Shown here: one piece after another, positions 44,099 through 56,640 of the stretch
Layout of the letters: each line of letters starts with the position of its first letter
Position numbering within the stretch: position 1 is the stretch's first letter
NCBI GenBank assembly: GCA_033060915.1
Contig: CM065397.1
Span: 35,895,001-35,959,000, forward strand
Origin: Euryodendron excelsum
Lineage: Eukaryota; Streptophyta; Magnoliopsida; Ericales; Pentaphylacaceae
Length of the DNA stretch: 64,000 nucleotides
Direction: 5' to 3'
The notes under the pieces: model-generated
Database searches by the model: none
What the model was told of the DNA's origin: nothing
Seen by the model: only the letters and a program-made list of their open reading frames with translations
Program-made: the position numbers and the translations under genes

Positions 44099-46595
44099 TA
44101 AAAATAGAAGAGTTGATTTGAAGAAGGAAATTGAATTGGAAATTGAATTGGAAAATTGAGAGATTGAACTTTGATTGAAAGATTTGAAAAGACTTGACTT
44201 TGGAAAACTTGGTTTTAGGAAACCTAGACTTGGGAAAGAGAGGATTAGGAAAGACTAGAGGTTTAGAAAGATTTGACTCGAATGTTAGACTTGGAAGATT
44301 TAGGAAAGGATTGGATTTAGGAAAAATTGAAATTAGGAAAGGTCCGATTTAGGAAAGTTTCGAATTAGGGAGGTTTAATTTTTGGAAAGTTTCGTTTTAG
44401 AAAAGTTTCAATTTAGGAAAGTGTTCGAATTAGGAAAGTGTCGAAATAGGAAAGTTTTGAATTAAAAAAGTTTCAACTTAGTAAAGTTTTAAATTAAGGA
44501 AGTTTTAACTTAGGAAAGTTTTGAATTAAGAAATTTTTATTCTAAGAAAGGTTTTGAAACAGGAAAGTATTGAATTTAGAAATGTTCTGAATTAGGAAAA
44601 ATTTAGTTTAAGAAAGGTTTAGAGCTTAGAATTTTAGAAAGATTTCAAATTAGAAAAGATTTAGAAAATGTTTGAATTAAGAAAGGTTTGAGTTTAGAAA
44701 GTTTAGAATTTGGAAAGATTGGTAGTTTATAAATATTTAACTTAAGAAAGTTTTGAATTTAGAAAGCTTTGGATTTGGAATGATTTTGAAGTTTAGAAAT
44801 TTTAGGATTTAGAAAGTTTTGAGATTAGGAAAGATTTGAATTTAGAAAAGATTAGAAAACCTAGATTTGGAAAGTTAAGATTTGAAAAGGGGTAGAATTA
44901 GGAAAAGGTAAAATTAGGAAAGATTTAGAAGCTTAATGTTTAAGGAAATATTTGAAAGTTTTAGGAAACTTATGGTTTAGGAAGGTAGGAAATTGGGAGA
45001 GATTTGAATTAGGAAAAATTTAGATTTTGAGTTTTAAATTTCAGGAAAGATTTTTATGCTCAAGTTTTGGAAATTTAAGATTTAGGAAAGTAGAAGATTA
45101 GGAAGGATTTGAACTAGAAAAGATTTGGATTAGGAAGGGATTGGATTTTGTTTTTAAAAGAGAATGTTTGATTTTGTTTCCAAAAACGGAGGATTGAATC
45201 TAGTTTCCTAAATGGGAAGATTTGATTTGACAAGGATTTGGAAAGGGGAAGTTTTAGAAACCCTAGACTTGGAAGGCTATAGTTTTGACTGTAGAAAATA
45301 GGTTTTGGAAACATGTGTAGTTCTGATGTAGAAAACAAGAGGTTTTGAAAACTTAGGTTAGGGGCAAGTTTGAAAACCATGTTTTTTGGAAAGAACATTA
45401 GGGTTTCCTAATTGTGAGTTCTAGGGCTTGACTTGGGCATCAAGAAAAAGGTTTTTTGGAAAGTTTATTTTTTGGAAACAAGTTTTTGGAGGGAAAACCT
45501 AGAGAGGAGTTTGTAGAAGGAAGATTTTGGAAAGAGAGTTTTTTGGAAAGATTTTTGGAAAGAGATTGTTGGAGAGAGTTTTGAGGAAAGTGAATTTAGG
45601 GAGTGTTTTTAAAAAGTGAATTTTGAGGAGTGGATTTTGGAAAGGAGTTGAAAAAGAGAGTTTTGAAAAATAAACTTTTGGAGGGAGTTTTTGAAAACAA
45701 CTTTGGAAAGGAGAGTTTTAGGAAAGTATGTTGAAAAAGAAGATTATTAGGAAGAGATTTTTGAAGAGAGAGTTTTTAGAAGGTGTAAAAAAACAACAAG
45801 GGTTGAAAATATGGACCATGTTGGTCACTTTAAATGTAACACTTTCCTAAAGCAATTCTAGCCATGGAAAAGCTAGAATCACCCTAGGATTGTGATTTTG
45901 AAAACAAGTTTTGAAAAAGAGGATTTTGATGCAATTTTGAAAACAAGTTTGAAAATGATTTCGAAAACGAGTTTGAAAATGATTTTTGGAAGATGCATGA
46001 TCATGATATGCACAATGCAATTTTGGGGTCGTGAACATACAAGGTTAAGGCTTCACCACATAACCAAGGGGGCCAGACCCACGTGGTCTCCGGTTAGCCT
46101 AAAGAAAAGCCCCCGACACGGTGACCCTCCGATGGTCTAATCCTACACATGGACCGGGAGTCCCTTTGTTTCAAGCATGCAAAGAAAGGGAGGGTAAGAG
46201 ATGGGGGATTAAAATAGAGAAAACCCAAGCGGGTTAGGAGAGAGAAGAGAGAGGGGGGAAGTGCAAAAATTTAAAGAGAAAGCCTACCATATGTCTTCTT
46301 TATTTTACGCGCCTTGCTCGTCTTCGGTCTTCGTCATGATCTTTGTCTTTAATCTTCAATAGTTGTCTTCAAACTTTAGATTGCAACTCCTCAAGTCTTC
46401 AAACGAGGGTTGAAGGCTAGTATATGAGTGTTTGGGGGTGTATATGAGTGTATGTAAGGCTAGGGTTTGTGTATGGTGGCTAGGGTTTGAAAAACCTAAA
46501 AAACTAGGGTTTGGGGAGTGCACAAGCTATGTATATCGAATTATATGATTTTTAGACTGAGTTTGCGGACTTTTTTCATGTTGGAGGAGGCTCTG

Positions 46596-46603
46596 TATTT
46601 ATA
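46596..46603 (-). promoter_or_regulatory. TATA box of the solo A LTR
   Basis: TATAAATA on the minus strand in the conserved context CTCTATAAATACAGAG. Confidence 0.7.
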
Positions 46604-47614
46604 GAGAGGGGAATGCACTGGCGCCTGTTGTAGTGACGTTAGGCCAAAACTTACATTGGCTGGCTTGGCGCCACTACTAGTAGCGCCAGCCATTTAGGAA
46701 ATTTTTAAGGTCGACAAGCAACATATCTTTGACTAGATTTGGGCGCCTGTACTAGTGACTACCATGTAATTTTCAGCCTAGCTTTACTATGAGTGACTCC
46801 GGAAAGTCCATGAATGATTTAAGGGACCGGGATTGGCCTGGAAGGCCGGAAAAAAGCAGGAACACTTAAAATAGTGTCCCGGAGGTATTTGACTTGAAAA
46901 ATGAGGACAAGATGTATCGGAAGGGTTGACCGGACTTTTAGGGGCAAAACGGTCAATCGGGTTGGAAAGTTGCCGAGGCGAACTCGGACTGTCCCAAAAG
47001 AAGACTCGAGATTTGGAAACATTATTTAGAATGTTCCCAAAGGTTTCCGGTTTGATACCCAGAGCCGGTGTGATCGGAAAAGGAGATCGGCCCACCAGGG
47101 GCAAAACGGTCATTTTGTACCGAGTTTGCCGAAACTGACTCAGAATGATCCGAAAAGGTAAAGGGAGGTTGAGAACACTACAAAAAGCAGTCTCAGAAGG
47201 TTACCGGTTTGATATCCAGAGCCGGTGTGGTCGGAAAAGGAGACCGGCCCCCCAGGGGCAAAACGGTCATTTCGCACCGGGTTTGCCGGAACTGACTCGG
47301 AATGATCCGGGAAGGTAGAGGAAGGTCGGGAGTACTATAAGAAATATTCTCGAAAGGTTACCGGTTTGATACCCAGAGCCGGTGTGGTTCCCGGGGCGTT
47401 TGGATGCCTAGGGGCAAAATGGTCATCTTGACCGGAAAGTCTCGGAAAAGGCCCAAGGGGCAGTTTGGTCATTTTTCACCAAAGTGGGCTAGCAGGCACT
47501 GGTGTTGACCTGGGTTTTGAGTGTTTCCACCACTTTGACGGCAGTCGTCGTGACACAAGGGCTTCTCGGCAATTCCCTATGTCGACCTGTTTACGAGTAT
47601 TTCCGCTACTCAGA

Positions 47615-48240
47615 CCGTCTCGAGGAATAAACTGTCTCGAGAGAGGGATTGGAAAGGGGTCTTATCGTCTCCGAAAAGACATGCCTGATTTGGAACCATC
47701 TCAAGGAATAAACTCTCAAGAGAGAGGGATTGGAAAGGGGACTTACCGTCTTCGAAAAGGCGTGCCTGAATTGGAACCGTCTCAAGGAATAAACTGTCTC
47801 GAGAGAGGGATTGGAAAGGGGACTTACTGTCTTCGAAAAGACGTGCCTGAATTGGAATCGTCTTACGGAATAAACTGTCTCAAGACAGGGATTGGAAGGG
47901 GACTTACCGTCTTCGAAAAGACGTGCCTGAATTGGAATCGTCTCGAGGAATAAACTGTCTCGAGAGAAGGATTGGAAAGGGGACTTACGGTCTTCGAAAA
48001 GACATGCCTGATGTGGGACCATCTCGAGGAATAAACTGTCTTGAGAGAGGGATCGGAAAGGAGACTTATCGTCTCCGAAAAGACATGCCTGATTTGAGAC
48101 CGTCTTGAGGAATAAATTGTCTCGGGAGAGGGATTGGAAAGGCGACTTACCATCTCTGAAAAGATGTGCCTGATTTGGGGTAGATTTACCGTCTCGAGGA
48201 ATCAACTGTCTCAAGAGAGGGGTTGGAGTTGGAATTGGAA
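47615..48240 (-). repeat. 81-bp tandem array in A LTR U3 (8 copies)
   Basis: Eight units of about 80 bp. Each has an inverted repeat around CTCGAG...CTCGAG (separated by about 12 bases) and a second small stem CGTCT/AGACG. Because 81 is a multiple of three, several frames stay open across the array and mimic repetitive proteins. Confidence 0.85.
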
Positions 48241-50345
48241 AAGACAATGCCCCTAAAGGCATTTTGGTCATTTTGCCTCTATTTGGGGCTGGCGGGCCTG
48301 CGAAACGATGGACAGACGGGATTTGGACTTAGAAAGTTGATTTCAATTGGAATATGCCCACAATGACTTGAACACAAGTCTGGACAGAGTGTAGACTGCC
48401 GAGCGGTCAAAAATGGAGTACTTACACTAACCTTATATGATTCATGCCGTTACTATTGTCAAATTGCATTTGCATTCTTGTCATTTCTAAAAACCATTTT
48501 CAAAGTTGTTTTTTAAAAATCACAATTCTAGGTTGATCCTAACCCTTTCATGGTTAGGGTTTTCCTAGAAAAGTGTGACATTTGAAATGGCTTCTAATAG
48601 CCTATATTGTCTTCTTTTCAAAAAACCAAAAAAAAAAGGAACAAATCCTACTTATTTCATGACTAAAGTTGTCTCGGGAAACGTGTGACATTCAAAATGA
48701 TCTGAAAGGTTCGCATTTTAGGCTTCATGCCTTTCTTGTTTTTCAAGCCACAAGCCTAGAGCGATTCTAACGTTTCAATGGCTAGAATGACTTTAGGCAA
48801 AGTGTGATATTCATTTTGGATGTCTAAAATTCAAGTTAGGGCTTCGGGCTTTTAAACATGTTTTCAAAAGACTCAGTTTTAGAACCATTTACAAAACTCG
48901 TATTTGTTAAACCCTAGAAGTCCAATCCTAGGAACATCCCAATTTTGCCAACTTGGAAACCTTCCATTTTTAAACAAAAATCATACCTTTTTCAAAACCC
49001 TCAAAATCCTCAATTTTCAAATCAATCAAATCTTTCCTTTTTAAAATCGATCGAATCAAAACCTTCCATTTCAAATCCCTCAAATCACTCCTTTTTCAAC
49101 ATTCTAAATTTAAACCCTAAATCAACTCCTCCCATTTTGAAAACAATCCAAACTTACCTTTTTCAAGCAAATCAAATCTTTTTCAAAAAGAAAACAAATC
49201 TTTTTCAAAAAGGAAATAAAATCTTCTTAAATAAAATCTTTTTAAATCTAATCTTTTCAAAATTCTCAAATCGAATCTTTCCAAATCAAATATCAATCTT
49301 TTCAAATCAAATTCCAATCTTCCTAAAAAGGAAACTTTTTCAAATCCAACCTTCCTAAAAGAGAAACATTTTCAAATCCAATCTTCCTAAAAATGAAGCA
49401 TTTTCAAATCCAAATCTTCCTGAAAAGGAAACATTTCAAAGATCAAATCTTCCTGAAAAAGAAACATTTTCAAAATTCAATCTTCTTGAAAATGAAATCT
49501 TTCAAAGTCAACCTTTCCTGAAAAGGAAACACTTTCAAACTCAAATTTTCCTAAAAAGGAAACTTTCTAAAAATAGAAACTTTGTCATAAATCTTTTCAA
49601 ATTTCCAATTCCACAATTGTTTTCAAATTTCCAATTCCATAACCCTTTTCAAATTTCCAATTCCAAGACCATTTTTCAAACTCAATTCCATCTTTCAAAC
49701 TATGTTTTCAAATGTTTTCTAACTAGATAGCATTAAACATAGGTTAGGCATATAGGTACCGCAAGGGTGAGGTAGGGTGATAGTTTTAGGACATCTTCCC
49801 TACACGTAACCAACCCCAGACTTAAGAATTTTTGTTTCAAAGACCAAAACTAAAGTCAATTTTCAAAAAGGCTTTCCAATATTTTAGGGTTGTTAAACAA
49901 CCCTACCTTCTAAAACCCTCTCATGAGGACGTTTTTCAAAAATACTTTCCAAAACCTAAATTTAACCCTCGGGTCTTTACTTGGTGTAGATGACCTAGCA
50001 CATCTTTAAATATGTTAGGTGGCGACTCCAAAGACCTTTTCAAAAAAAGCCCTAACCAATTCTATTTTAAAAATTCAAATCCCGTCGCATTGTCCTTCTA
50101 GGAGGATGAATTCTAACGAGAGAGCACTGTACTTTTTCCCCGAGCCAAGAGGACTCGGTGTCCAAAAACGAGGCATGACAAGGGACTGGTTATTTTGCCT
50201 CTATTGGGCCCAGTGGGCCTGCGAAGTGGTTAACAAATTGGATTGGATTTGGAAAACCGGTTTGGGCTTGAGTATGCTTGTGTTTGTTTGTAGATGCTTC
50301 CGGTCGAACTAAAGATCACCAAGTGGCCAAAATGAGGTACTAACA

Positions 50346-50675
50346 GCCGAGCTCAGGGATTTGTTTCCCAGGAGGAGCATGAGGCTATGCGGGACCGATA
50401 CCAGGCAGATGTAGCTGACTTGATGGCTCAGCTATCACAGATGGAGGCTCGTTGGGTACGTATTTGATATCCTATGTTTCTTCCTTTCTTTCCTCCTTGT
50501 TAGTTACATTGTGGGTTTTGACATTTCCTTTAAATGTTTTGTCTTCTTGATTCTAGGTTGTTGTCCTTTATTCTGCCTATAAAGACCATATGATGTTGGG
50601 GCCTCTAGTAGCCAGCCATCTCCTCATGAACCGTACTTTGGAGATTTTGACCCAAATGATGATGCAGCCTTGTGA
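50346..50675 (+). pseudogene. PMD gene fragment of element D, right piece
   Basis: Continues the frame of 5411-5508: RAQGFVSQEEHEAMRDRYQ and on through ADLMAQLSQMEARW, a coiled coil matching the A1 C-terminus. A donor GTACG is at 50456. The last exon (50592-50675) reads DVGASSSQ...FGDFDPNDDAAL then TGA, matching the A1 tail FGDFDPDD. The base pair before GAT is no longer AG, so the last acceptor is lost. Unlike in A1, the second-exon part here has no stop. Confidence 0.75.
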
Positions 50676-51446
50676 CAGGCTTGGATAGGCTTATTCTTTT
50701 CCCCTTTAGCTTCTGTAGGTATTACCTGAACACATTTTTTCGGAGTAGACTTTGTTAGATGCTCTCTTTTCATATTTTGATTTTGGACCCTTGGGTTAGC
50801 TCATGGACATTTTAGCTTTAGTAATCTTTTAAACAGGATGGATGTTTATGCGTGGATGGATAGGTATATGGATGTATGCACATGGGATGTATGTACAGGT
50901 TATGGACATGTATACAGGTGACTGTGATGGATGTATGCATATATGATTATAATAATTGTGACACGTGCCTAGGCTGTGTTTGTGATGGATGCTTATGTAG
51001 GAGGCTTTGTCAATTGTATGCAAAGCTCATGCCAAAATTTCCAACAAATGCACATGCATATATCATGAACACGTGCACGAGTTGAGATAAAAAGCTCCCA
51101 TGGATGCCCCAAGCTTGCACTATTGAAATGGTATGCCTTTCTTTGGGAACGTGCCTCATTTGGCTTTTATTCTATCTCGGTTGAGGTATGATAGCGTTTT
51201 ACACCATTCCAAATGGTTTGACTTTCTTGCTTTCGACAGTTGTACTCTTGATGCTGCCTTCCATTGGGTCAGTGTTTGGGATTATCTAGTTGGTAACCGA
51301 ACTCTTGATTCTCCTTGACATGGCTCGTGTAGCAATTTGGATGGCCTTAGCATAGTGAGGAATAGCTAGGTTCTTAATGCCAGGAGGCTTATTTTGGGAC
51401 TATAACGCAGGCTAGGTTCAAGGGTTGTATGAAATGAAAGGGTATT
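50676..51446. other. Element D internal, non-coding
   Basis: No gene seen. 50835-50960 is a loose GGATGTATG-type low-complexity stretch. The end (51400-51446) matches A1 around 27340. Element A2 inserted at 51447; GTATT (51442-51446) is its presumed left duplication. Confidence 0.6.
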
Positions 51447-52210
51447 TGTCGTGCCCAAATTTTTTGCACTCGAGGAATACACACGTAAGCGGGAAAAATA
51501 CTGTACTCTCTCGTTAGAACTCACCTTCCTAGAAGAATGAGTGTGACTAGGTTTGAATTGAACATTGATTTGAATAAAGGGCTTTTGGAAAAGATTTTGG
51601 AGTCGCCACCTAACTTGATAAAGGCGAGTTAGGACACCTAAAAACTAAGAATAATCTGAAGACTACACTTAGGGTTTTGGAAAAACGATTTTGAAAATAT
51701 CTCCTCAAGAAAGGGTTTTTAAGAAAGCAGGTTGATTGACAACCTTTGAAAAACGTTTAGCCCTTTTTGAAAAATAAGTCGTTTTTGGTCTTTGAAATCA
51801 GTGATCTAGGTTCGGAGGTTGGTTACGTGTAGGGAAGACGCACTAAGCCATCACCCTACCCCGCCCTATCGGTACCTACATGTCAATCTACCCTAGATTC
51901 ACCTATGAGAGTCTTTAACTAACTATTGTTCAATCTTATCCTCTTTAGAAAACAATGTTTAGAAAAACATGATGCATGATATGCAAGTGCAAGAAAAAAG
52001 AGTTGATTTGCAAATAGATTAGAAACGAAGAATTTAATTTGATTTTAGAAGAGATTTGAAGAGATAGAATTGAAATTGGAAAGTTTTAAAGATTTGAAAA
52101 TAGATTTTTGGAATTGGAAACTTGAAATAGATCATGGAATTAGAAATTTGAAAGCAGATATGGAATTGGAGATTTGAAAAAGGTTGTGAAATTGAAAATT
52201 TTAAAAATGT

Positions 52211-52289
52211 TGTGACCGCACTCATGAGAGTTGCCTACGTATCCTTTTGGAGGAATCAGGTCAGTCATAGTTCGAACAAGAGTCCGATT
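52211..52289 (-). ncRNA. Conserved hairpin module, A2 copy with paired changes
   Basis: Minus strand: CGGAC-TCTT-GTTCG, TCCT-CCAAA-AGGA, and ACTC-TCAT-GAGT where the other copies have ACCC/GGGT. Both sides of one base pair have changed and still pair. Confidence 0.55.
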
Positions 52290-54760
52290 GAAAATAGAAG
52301 GTCGGATTGGAAGAAAGAGATTTTGATTAGAAAAAGGATTTTATTTGAACTTAAAATAGGAAATTGGAATTTGAAATTTGGAATTAAAAAGATTGGATTT
52401 TAATTTGGAAATATAGAACTTGGAAGAAAGATTTAGTCTTGTTTTAGAAAGATGAAGGTTTAAGAAACCTAGACTTAGGAAAAAGAAGGGACTTAGGAAA
52501 GATTTGAGATTTAGAAAGATTTGACTCTTGAGTGTTGGACTTGAAAGATTAGAGAAGCTTGGATTTATGAAAGGTTCAAATTAGGAAAGTTTCGATTTAG
52601 GAAAGTTTCATTTTAGGAAAGTTTTGGAATTAGAAAAGTTTTAGTTTAGGAAAGTTTTAAAATAGGAAAGTTTCGTTTTAAGAAAGGTTTTGAAATAGGA
52701 AAGTGTTGAATTTAGAAATATTTTGAATTAGGAAAACTTTAGTTTAAGAAAGGTTTAGAATTTGGAAAGCTTAGAATTATAGAAAGATTTTAAATTAGGA
52801 AAGATTTTGAAAATGTTTGAATTAAGAAAGTTTCAACTTAAGAAAGTTTTGAATTAAGAAAGTTTTGAGTTTAGAAAGCTTTGGATTTAGAAAAATTTGA
52901 AATTTAGAAAGTTTAAGATTTAGAAAGTTTTAGAGTTTTAGTTTTAGAAAATCTTGAAATTAGGAAAGGTTAAGTTTAGGAAAGATTTGAAAAGTTAAGG
53001 TTTGGAAAGAGATAGAATTAGGAAAGTGTTGAATGTGGAAGCTTAATGTTTAAGGAAAGATTTGAAAGTTTTAGAAAACTTATGGTTTAGGAAGGTAGGA
53101 GATTAAGAGAGAATTGAATTAGGAAAGATTTAGATTTTGAGTTTTAAAAGTTAGGAAAGATTTTTATGTTCAAGTTTTGGAAATTTAAGATTTAGGAAAG
53201 TTGAAGATTAGGAAAGATTTGAACTAGGAAAGATTTGAATTAGGAAGGGATTGGATTTTGTTTCTAAGAAGAAGTGTTTTGATTTTGTTTCCAAAAACGG
53301 AGGATAGGATTTAATTCCCTAAACGGGGAGATTAGATTTGGTTTCCTAAAGGGAGGATTAGATTTGACAAGGATTTGGAAAGGGGAAGTTTTAGAAACAC
53401 TAGATTTGGAAGGCTATAGTTTTGACGTAGAAAAGAGGTTTTGGAAATATGTAATTTTGATGAAGAAAACAGGAGGTTTTGGAAACCTAGGTTTTAAGTC
53501 AAGTTTGAAAATCATGTTTTTGGGAAGAAAATTAGGGTTTCCTAATTGTTAGCTCTAGGGCTTGACTTTGGCTCTAAGGAAAGAGTTTTTGGAAAGTATG
53601 TTTTTGAAAACGAAGATTTTTAGATGGAAAATCCTAAAGGGGAGTTTCTAGAAGAAAGATTTTGGGAAGAGAGTTTTTAGAAAGATTTTTGGGGAGAGGA
53701 TTTTGGAAATGAGTTGAAAAAGGGAGTTTTGAAAAGTAGATTTTTGGAGAGAGTTTTTGAAAACAACTTTGGAAAGGAGAGTTTTAGGAAAGTATGTTAA
53801 AAAAGAAGATTTTTAGGAAAAGAGACTTTTGAAAAGAGAGTTTTTTAGAAGGTATAAAAATGTCACACTTTCCTAAAGCAATTCTAACCATAAGAAGGCT
53901 AGAACCATTTTAGGAAAGTGTTTTTGAAAATAACAAATGTTTGAAAATATGGACCACGAAAGTCACTTTTAAATGTAACACTTTCCTAAAGCAACCCTAG
54001 CCATGGAAAGGCTAGAATCACCCTAGGATTGTGATTTTGAAAACAAGTTTTGAAAAAGGAGATTTTGATGCAATTTTGAAAACAAGTTTAATACAAACTT
54101 TGAAAACGAGTTTGAAAACAATTTTTGGAAGATGCAAGATCATGATATGCACAATGCAAGTTTGGGGTCATGAACATACAAGGTTAAGGCTTCACCACAT
54201 AATCAAGGGGGCCGAACCCACATGGTCTCCGGTTAGACTAAAAGAGAGCCCCCGACACAGTGACCCTCCAATAGTCCAATCCTACACATGGACCGAGAAT
54301 CCCCTTGTTTCAAGCTTGCAAAGAAAGGGGGGAAAGAGATGGGGAATTAAAATAGAGAAAACCCAAGTAGGTTAGGAGAGAGAAGAGAGAGGGGGGAAGT
54401 GCAGAAACATAAAACAAAAGCCTACCTTGTCTTGTTTATTTTGCTTAGCTTTGCGTGCCTTGCCTTTCTTACTTTTTCTTCGGTCTTCACTGCACTTCAG
54501 TCTTGATCTTCGAGAGCTTGTCTTCGATCTTCAAATCTTCGTAGTTGCAAAAATCCAAGTCTTCAATGGAGGGCTGGAGGTTAGTATATAAGTGTATAGG
54601 GATGTGTATGAGTGTATAGGAGGCTAGGGTTTGCGTATAGTGGCTAGAGTTTGGAACACCTAGAGAAGCTAGGGTTTAGGAAGTGTACGAGCTCTATGTA
54701 TCAAAAATTGGTGTTTTTAGACTGAGTTTGAGGACCTCTTTCACGCTGAAGGAGGCTCTG

Positions 54761-54768
54761 TATTTATA
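54761..54768 (-). promoter_or_regulatory. TATA box of A2 3' LTR
   Basis: TATAAATA on the minus strand, same context as the other family A LTRs; degraded GGCGCC palindromes at 54785-54845. Confidence 0.7.
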
Positions 54769-56019
54769 GAGATGGGATAGACCTGGCGCCTGTTGCAGTG
54801 GCGTCAGGCCAAATATTGGCTTGGCGACACCACTAGTGGCACCAGCCAATTAGGAAACTATTAAGGTCGGCAAGTAACGTATCTTTGACTAGATTTGGGC
54901 GCCTGTACTAGTGACTACCATGCAATTTTTAGCCTGACTTCACTAGGAGTGACTCCGGAAAATTCAGGAAGGAGTTTGACAGACTGGGAATGACCCGGAA
55001 GGTCGGAAAAAAGCAGGAACACTTAGAATAGTGTCCCGGAGGTATTTGACTTGAAAAATGAGGATAGGTTGTGTTGGAAAGGTTGACCGGGCATTTATGG
55101 GCAAAACGGTCAATCGGATCGGGAAGCTACCGGGACGGACTCGGACTGTCCTAGAAGAAGACTCAAGATTTGGAAACATTATTCAGAATATTCCCAAAAT
55201 TTTCCGGTTTGATACCCAGAGCCGGTGTGGTTGGAAAAGGTAACCGGCCCACCAGGGGCAAAACGGTCATTTTGTACTAAGTTTGCTGGAACTGACTCAG
55301 AATGATCCGAAAGGATAAAGAAAGGTTGAGAATACTATAAAAATCATTCTCTGGAAGTTACCAGTTTGATACCCAGAGCCGGTGTGGTTCCCGGGGCGCT
55401 CGGATGCCTAGGGGCAAAATGGTCATCTTGATTGGAAAGTCTCAAAACAGGCCCAAAAATAACTAGAAGGCACCTAATTGTGCCGGATTGCTTTTAAGAC
55501 AATCTTAGAAGGTTGGACTCACCGTTCTGAGGACTCAGGTGTGTTCTCGAGAAACGTGTCAAAAAAGGCCTAAGGGGCAGTTTGGTCATTTTTCACCGAA
55601 GTGGGCTAGCAGGCACCGGTGTTGACTTAGGTTTTGAGTGTTTCCGCCACTCTGACGACGGTCGCATGATACAGGGGTTTGTTGGCAATTCCCTATACCG
55701 ACCTGTTTGCGAGTATTTTTGCTACTCTGACGGTTGTGATGTTTGTGAGTATTTCTGCTACTCTGATGGTTCGCGATCATTCCTAAGACTGCCTGATCTC
55801 GGGAAGCTGCTGTAAGCACCCCATTTTTGACCGCTCGATAGTCTATGCTCCGTCCAGACTTGTACTCAAGTCAATATGAACGTATTCTAATTGAAACCAA
55901 CTCACTAAGTCTAAATCTCGTCTGTCCATCGCTTTGCAGGCCCGCCAGGCCCAAATAGAGGCAAAATGACCAAAATACCCTTAGGGGCATTGTCCTTTCC
56001 AATTTCCAATTCCAATCCC

Positions 56020-56640
56020 TCTCTCGAGACAGTTTATTCCTCGAGACGGTTCCAAATCAGGTGCGTTTTTTCGAAGATGATAAGCCCCATTTCCAATTCC
56101 AATCCCTCTCTTGAGACAGTTTATTCCTCGAGACGGTTCCAAATCAGGCGCGTCTTTTCGAAGACGATAAGTCCCATTTTCAATTCCAATCCCTCTCTCG
56201 AGACAGTTTATTCCTCGAGACGGTTCCAAATCAGGCATGTCTTTTCGGAGACGATAAGTCCCCTTTCCAATCCCTCTCTCGACACAGTTTATTCCTCGAG
56301 ATGGTTCCAAATCAGGCACGTCTTTTCGGAGACTATAAGTCCCCTTTCCAATCTCTCTCTCGACACAGTTTATTCCTCGAGACGATTCCCAATCAGGCAC
56401 GTCTTTTCAGAGACGATAAGTCCCCTTTCCAATCCCTCTCTCGAGACAGTTTATTCCTCGAGACGGTTCTAAATCAGGCACGTCTTTCCAAAGACGGTAA
56501 GTCCCCTTTCCAATCCCTTTCTCGAGACAGTTTATTCCTCGAGACGGTCCCAAATCAGGCACGTCTTTCCAAAGACGATAAGTTCCCTTTCCAATCCCTC
56601 TCTCGAAACAGTTTATTCCTCGAGACAGTCTGAGTAGCGA
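56020..56640 (+). repeat. 81-87-bp tandem array in A LTR U3 (8 copies)
   Basis: The landmark AGTTTATTCC begins at 56031, 56118, 56205, 56286, 56367, 56448, 56529 and 56610: three units at 87 bp spacing, then 81 bp. Each unit has TCTCGA/TCGAGA arms and a CGTCT-TTTCGG-AGACG stem. The long open frames on both strands here are translations of this 27-codon repeat. Confidence 0.9.

Larger units (their letters stand above)
43257..48426 (-). mobile_element. Solo LTR of family A, minus strand (5170 bp)
   Basis: TGTCGCGCCC...GTACTTACA flanked by perfect CTAAC duplications (43252-43256, 48427-48431). Removing it and one duplication restores the B LTR text GGTGATACCTAAC-CTTATATG. The LTR has all family A parts: hairpin module, purine-rich tract, TATA (46596), palindromes and an eight-copy 81-bp array. 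The longest frames here (for example 47606-48271) are translations of the array. Confidence 0.95.
41436..50180 (+). mobile_element. Solo LTR of family B, plus strand, itself interrupted
   Basis: Pieces 41436-43256 and 48427-50180 join into one LTR of about 3.6 kb reading TATTAGCACC...GGCATGACA. Flanks AGGGT (41431-41435) and AGGGA (50181-50185) are a target duplication with one mismatch. The host LTR resumes at 50181 with the expected GGTTATTTTGCCTCTATTGG. No internal sequence is present, so this is a solo LTR left by recombination between LTRs. Its right half lacks the hairpin module at about 49590. Confidence 0.85.
5509..50345 (-). mobile_element. Element B: large non-autonomous LTR element, heavily nested
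   Basis: Minus-strand element with 3' LTR at 5509-9703, internal region 9704-16305 and a 5' LTR in three pieces (16306-18193, 40032-41435, 50181-50345). Everything between those pieces is later insertions. Flanking bases GCTAA (5504-5508) and GCCGA (50346-50350) are a target duplication that differs by CG to TA, a change expected from deamination of a methylated CpG on both strands. The internal region has no gag, PR, RT or integrase that I can recognise. The PBS and leader resemble those of family A, so B is a more decayed relative of the same Tat-like group. Confidence 0.8.
5406..51446 (+). mobile_element. Element D: old family-A-like element, split by element B
   Basis: Two flanks, 5406-5508 and 50346-51446, both match the PMD gene region of element A1 (about 26270-26370 and 26370-27370). 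The PMD reading frame runs across the two pieces once element B and its 5-bp duplication are removed. The right flank continues past the PMD stop into sequence like A1 27340 (a segment ending in ACGCAGGCTAGGTT). D is therefore the host into which C (left), B (middle) and A2 (right, at 51447) all inserted. The strand given is that of the PMD gene; by analogy with A1 the element itself would be minus. Its LTRs are not in the window. Confidence 0.75.
51447..55810 (-). repeat. 3' LTR of A2, main piece
   Basis: TGTCGTGCCC start; the whole transcribed part and most of U3 up to GGGAAGCTGC, where the solo LTR begins. TATA at 54761, hairpin module at 52211-52289. Confidence 0.9.

Noticed and set aside
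55966..56633. Long repetitive open frames on both strands (also 47465-48271)
   Set aside because: They are translations of the 81-bp LTR array. 81 is divisible by three, so open frames persist in several phases on both strands, with no start context or homology.
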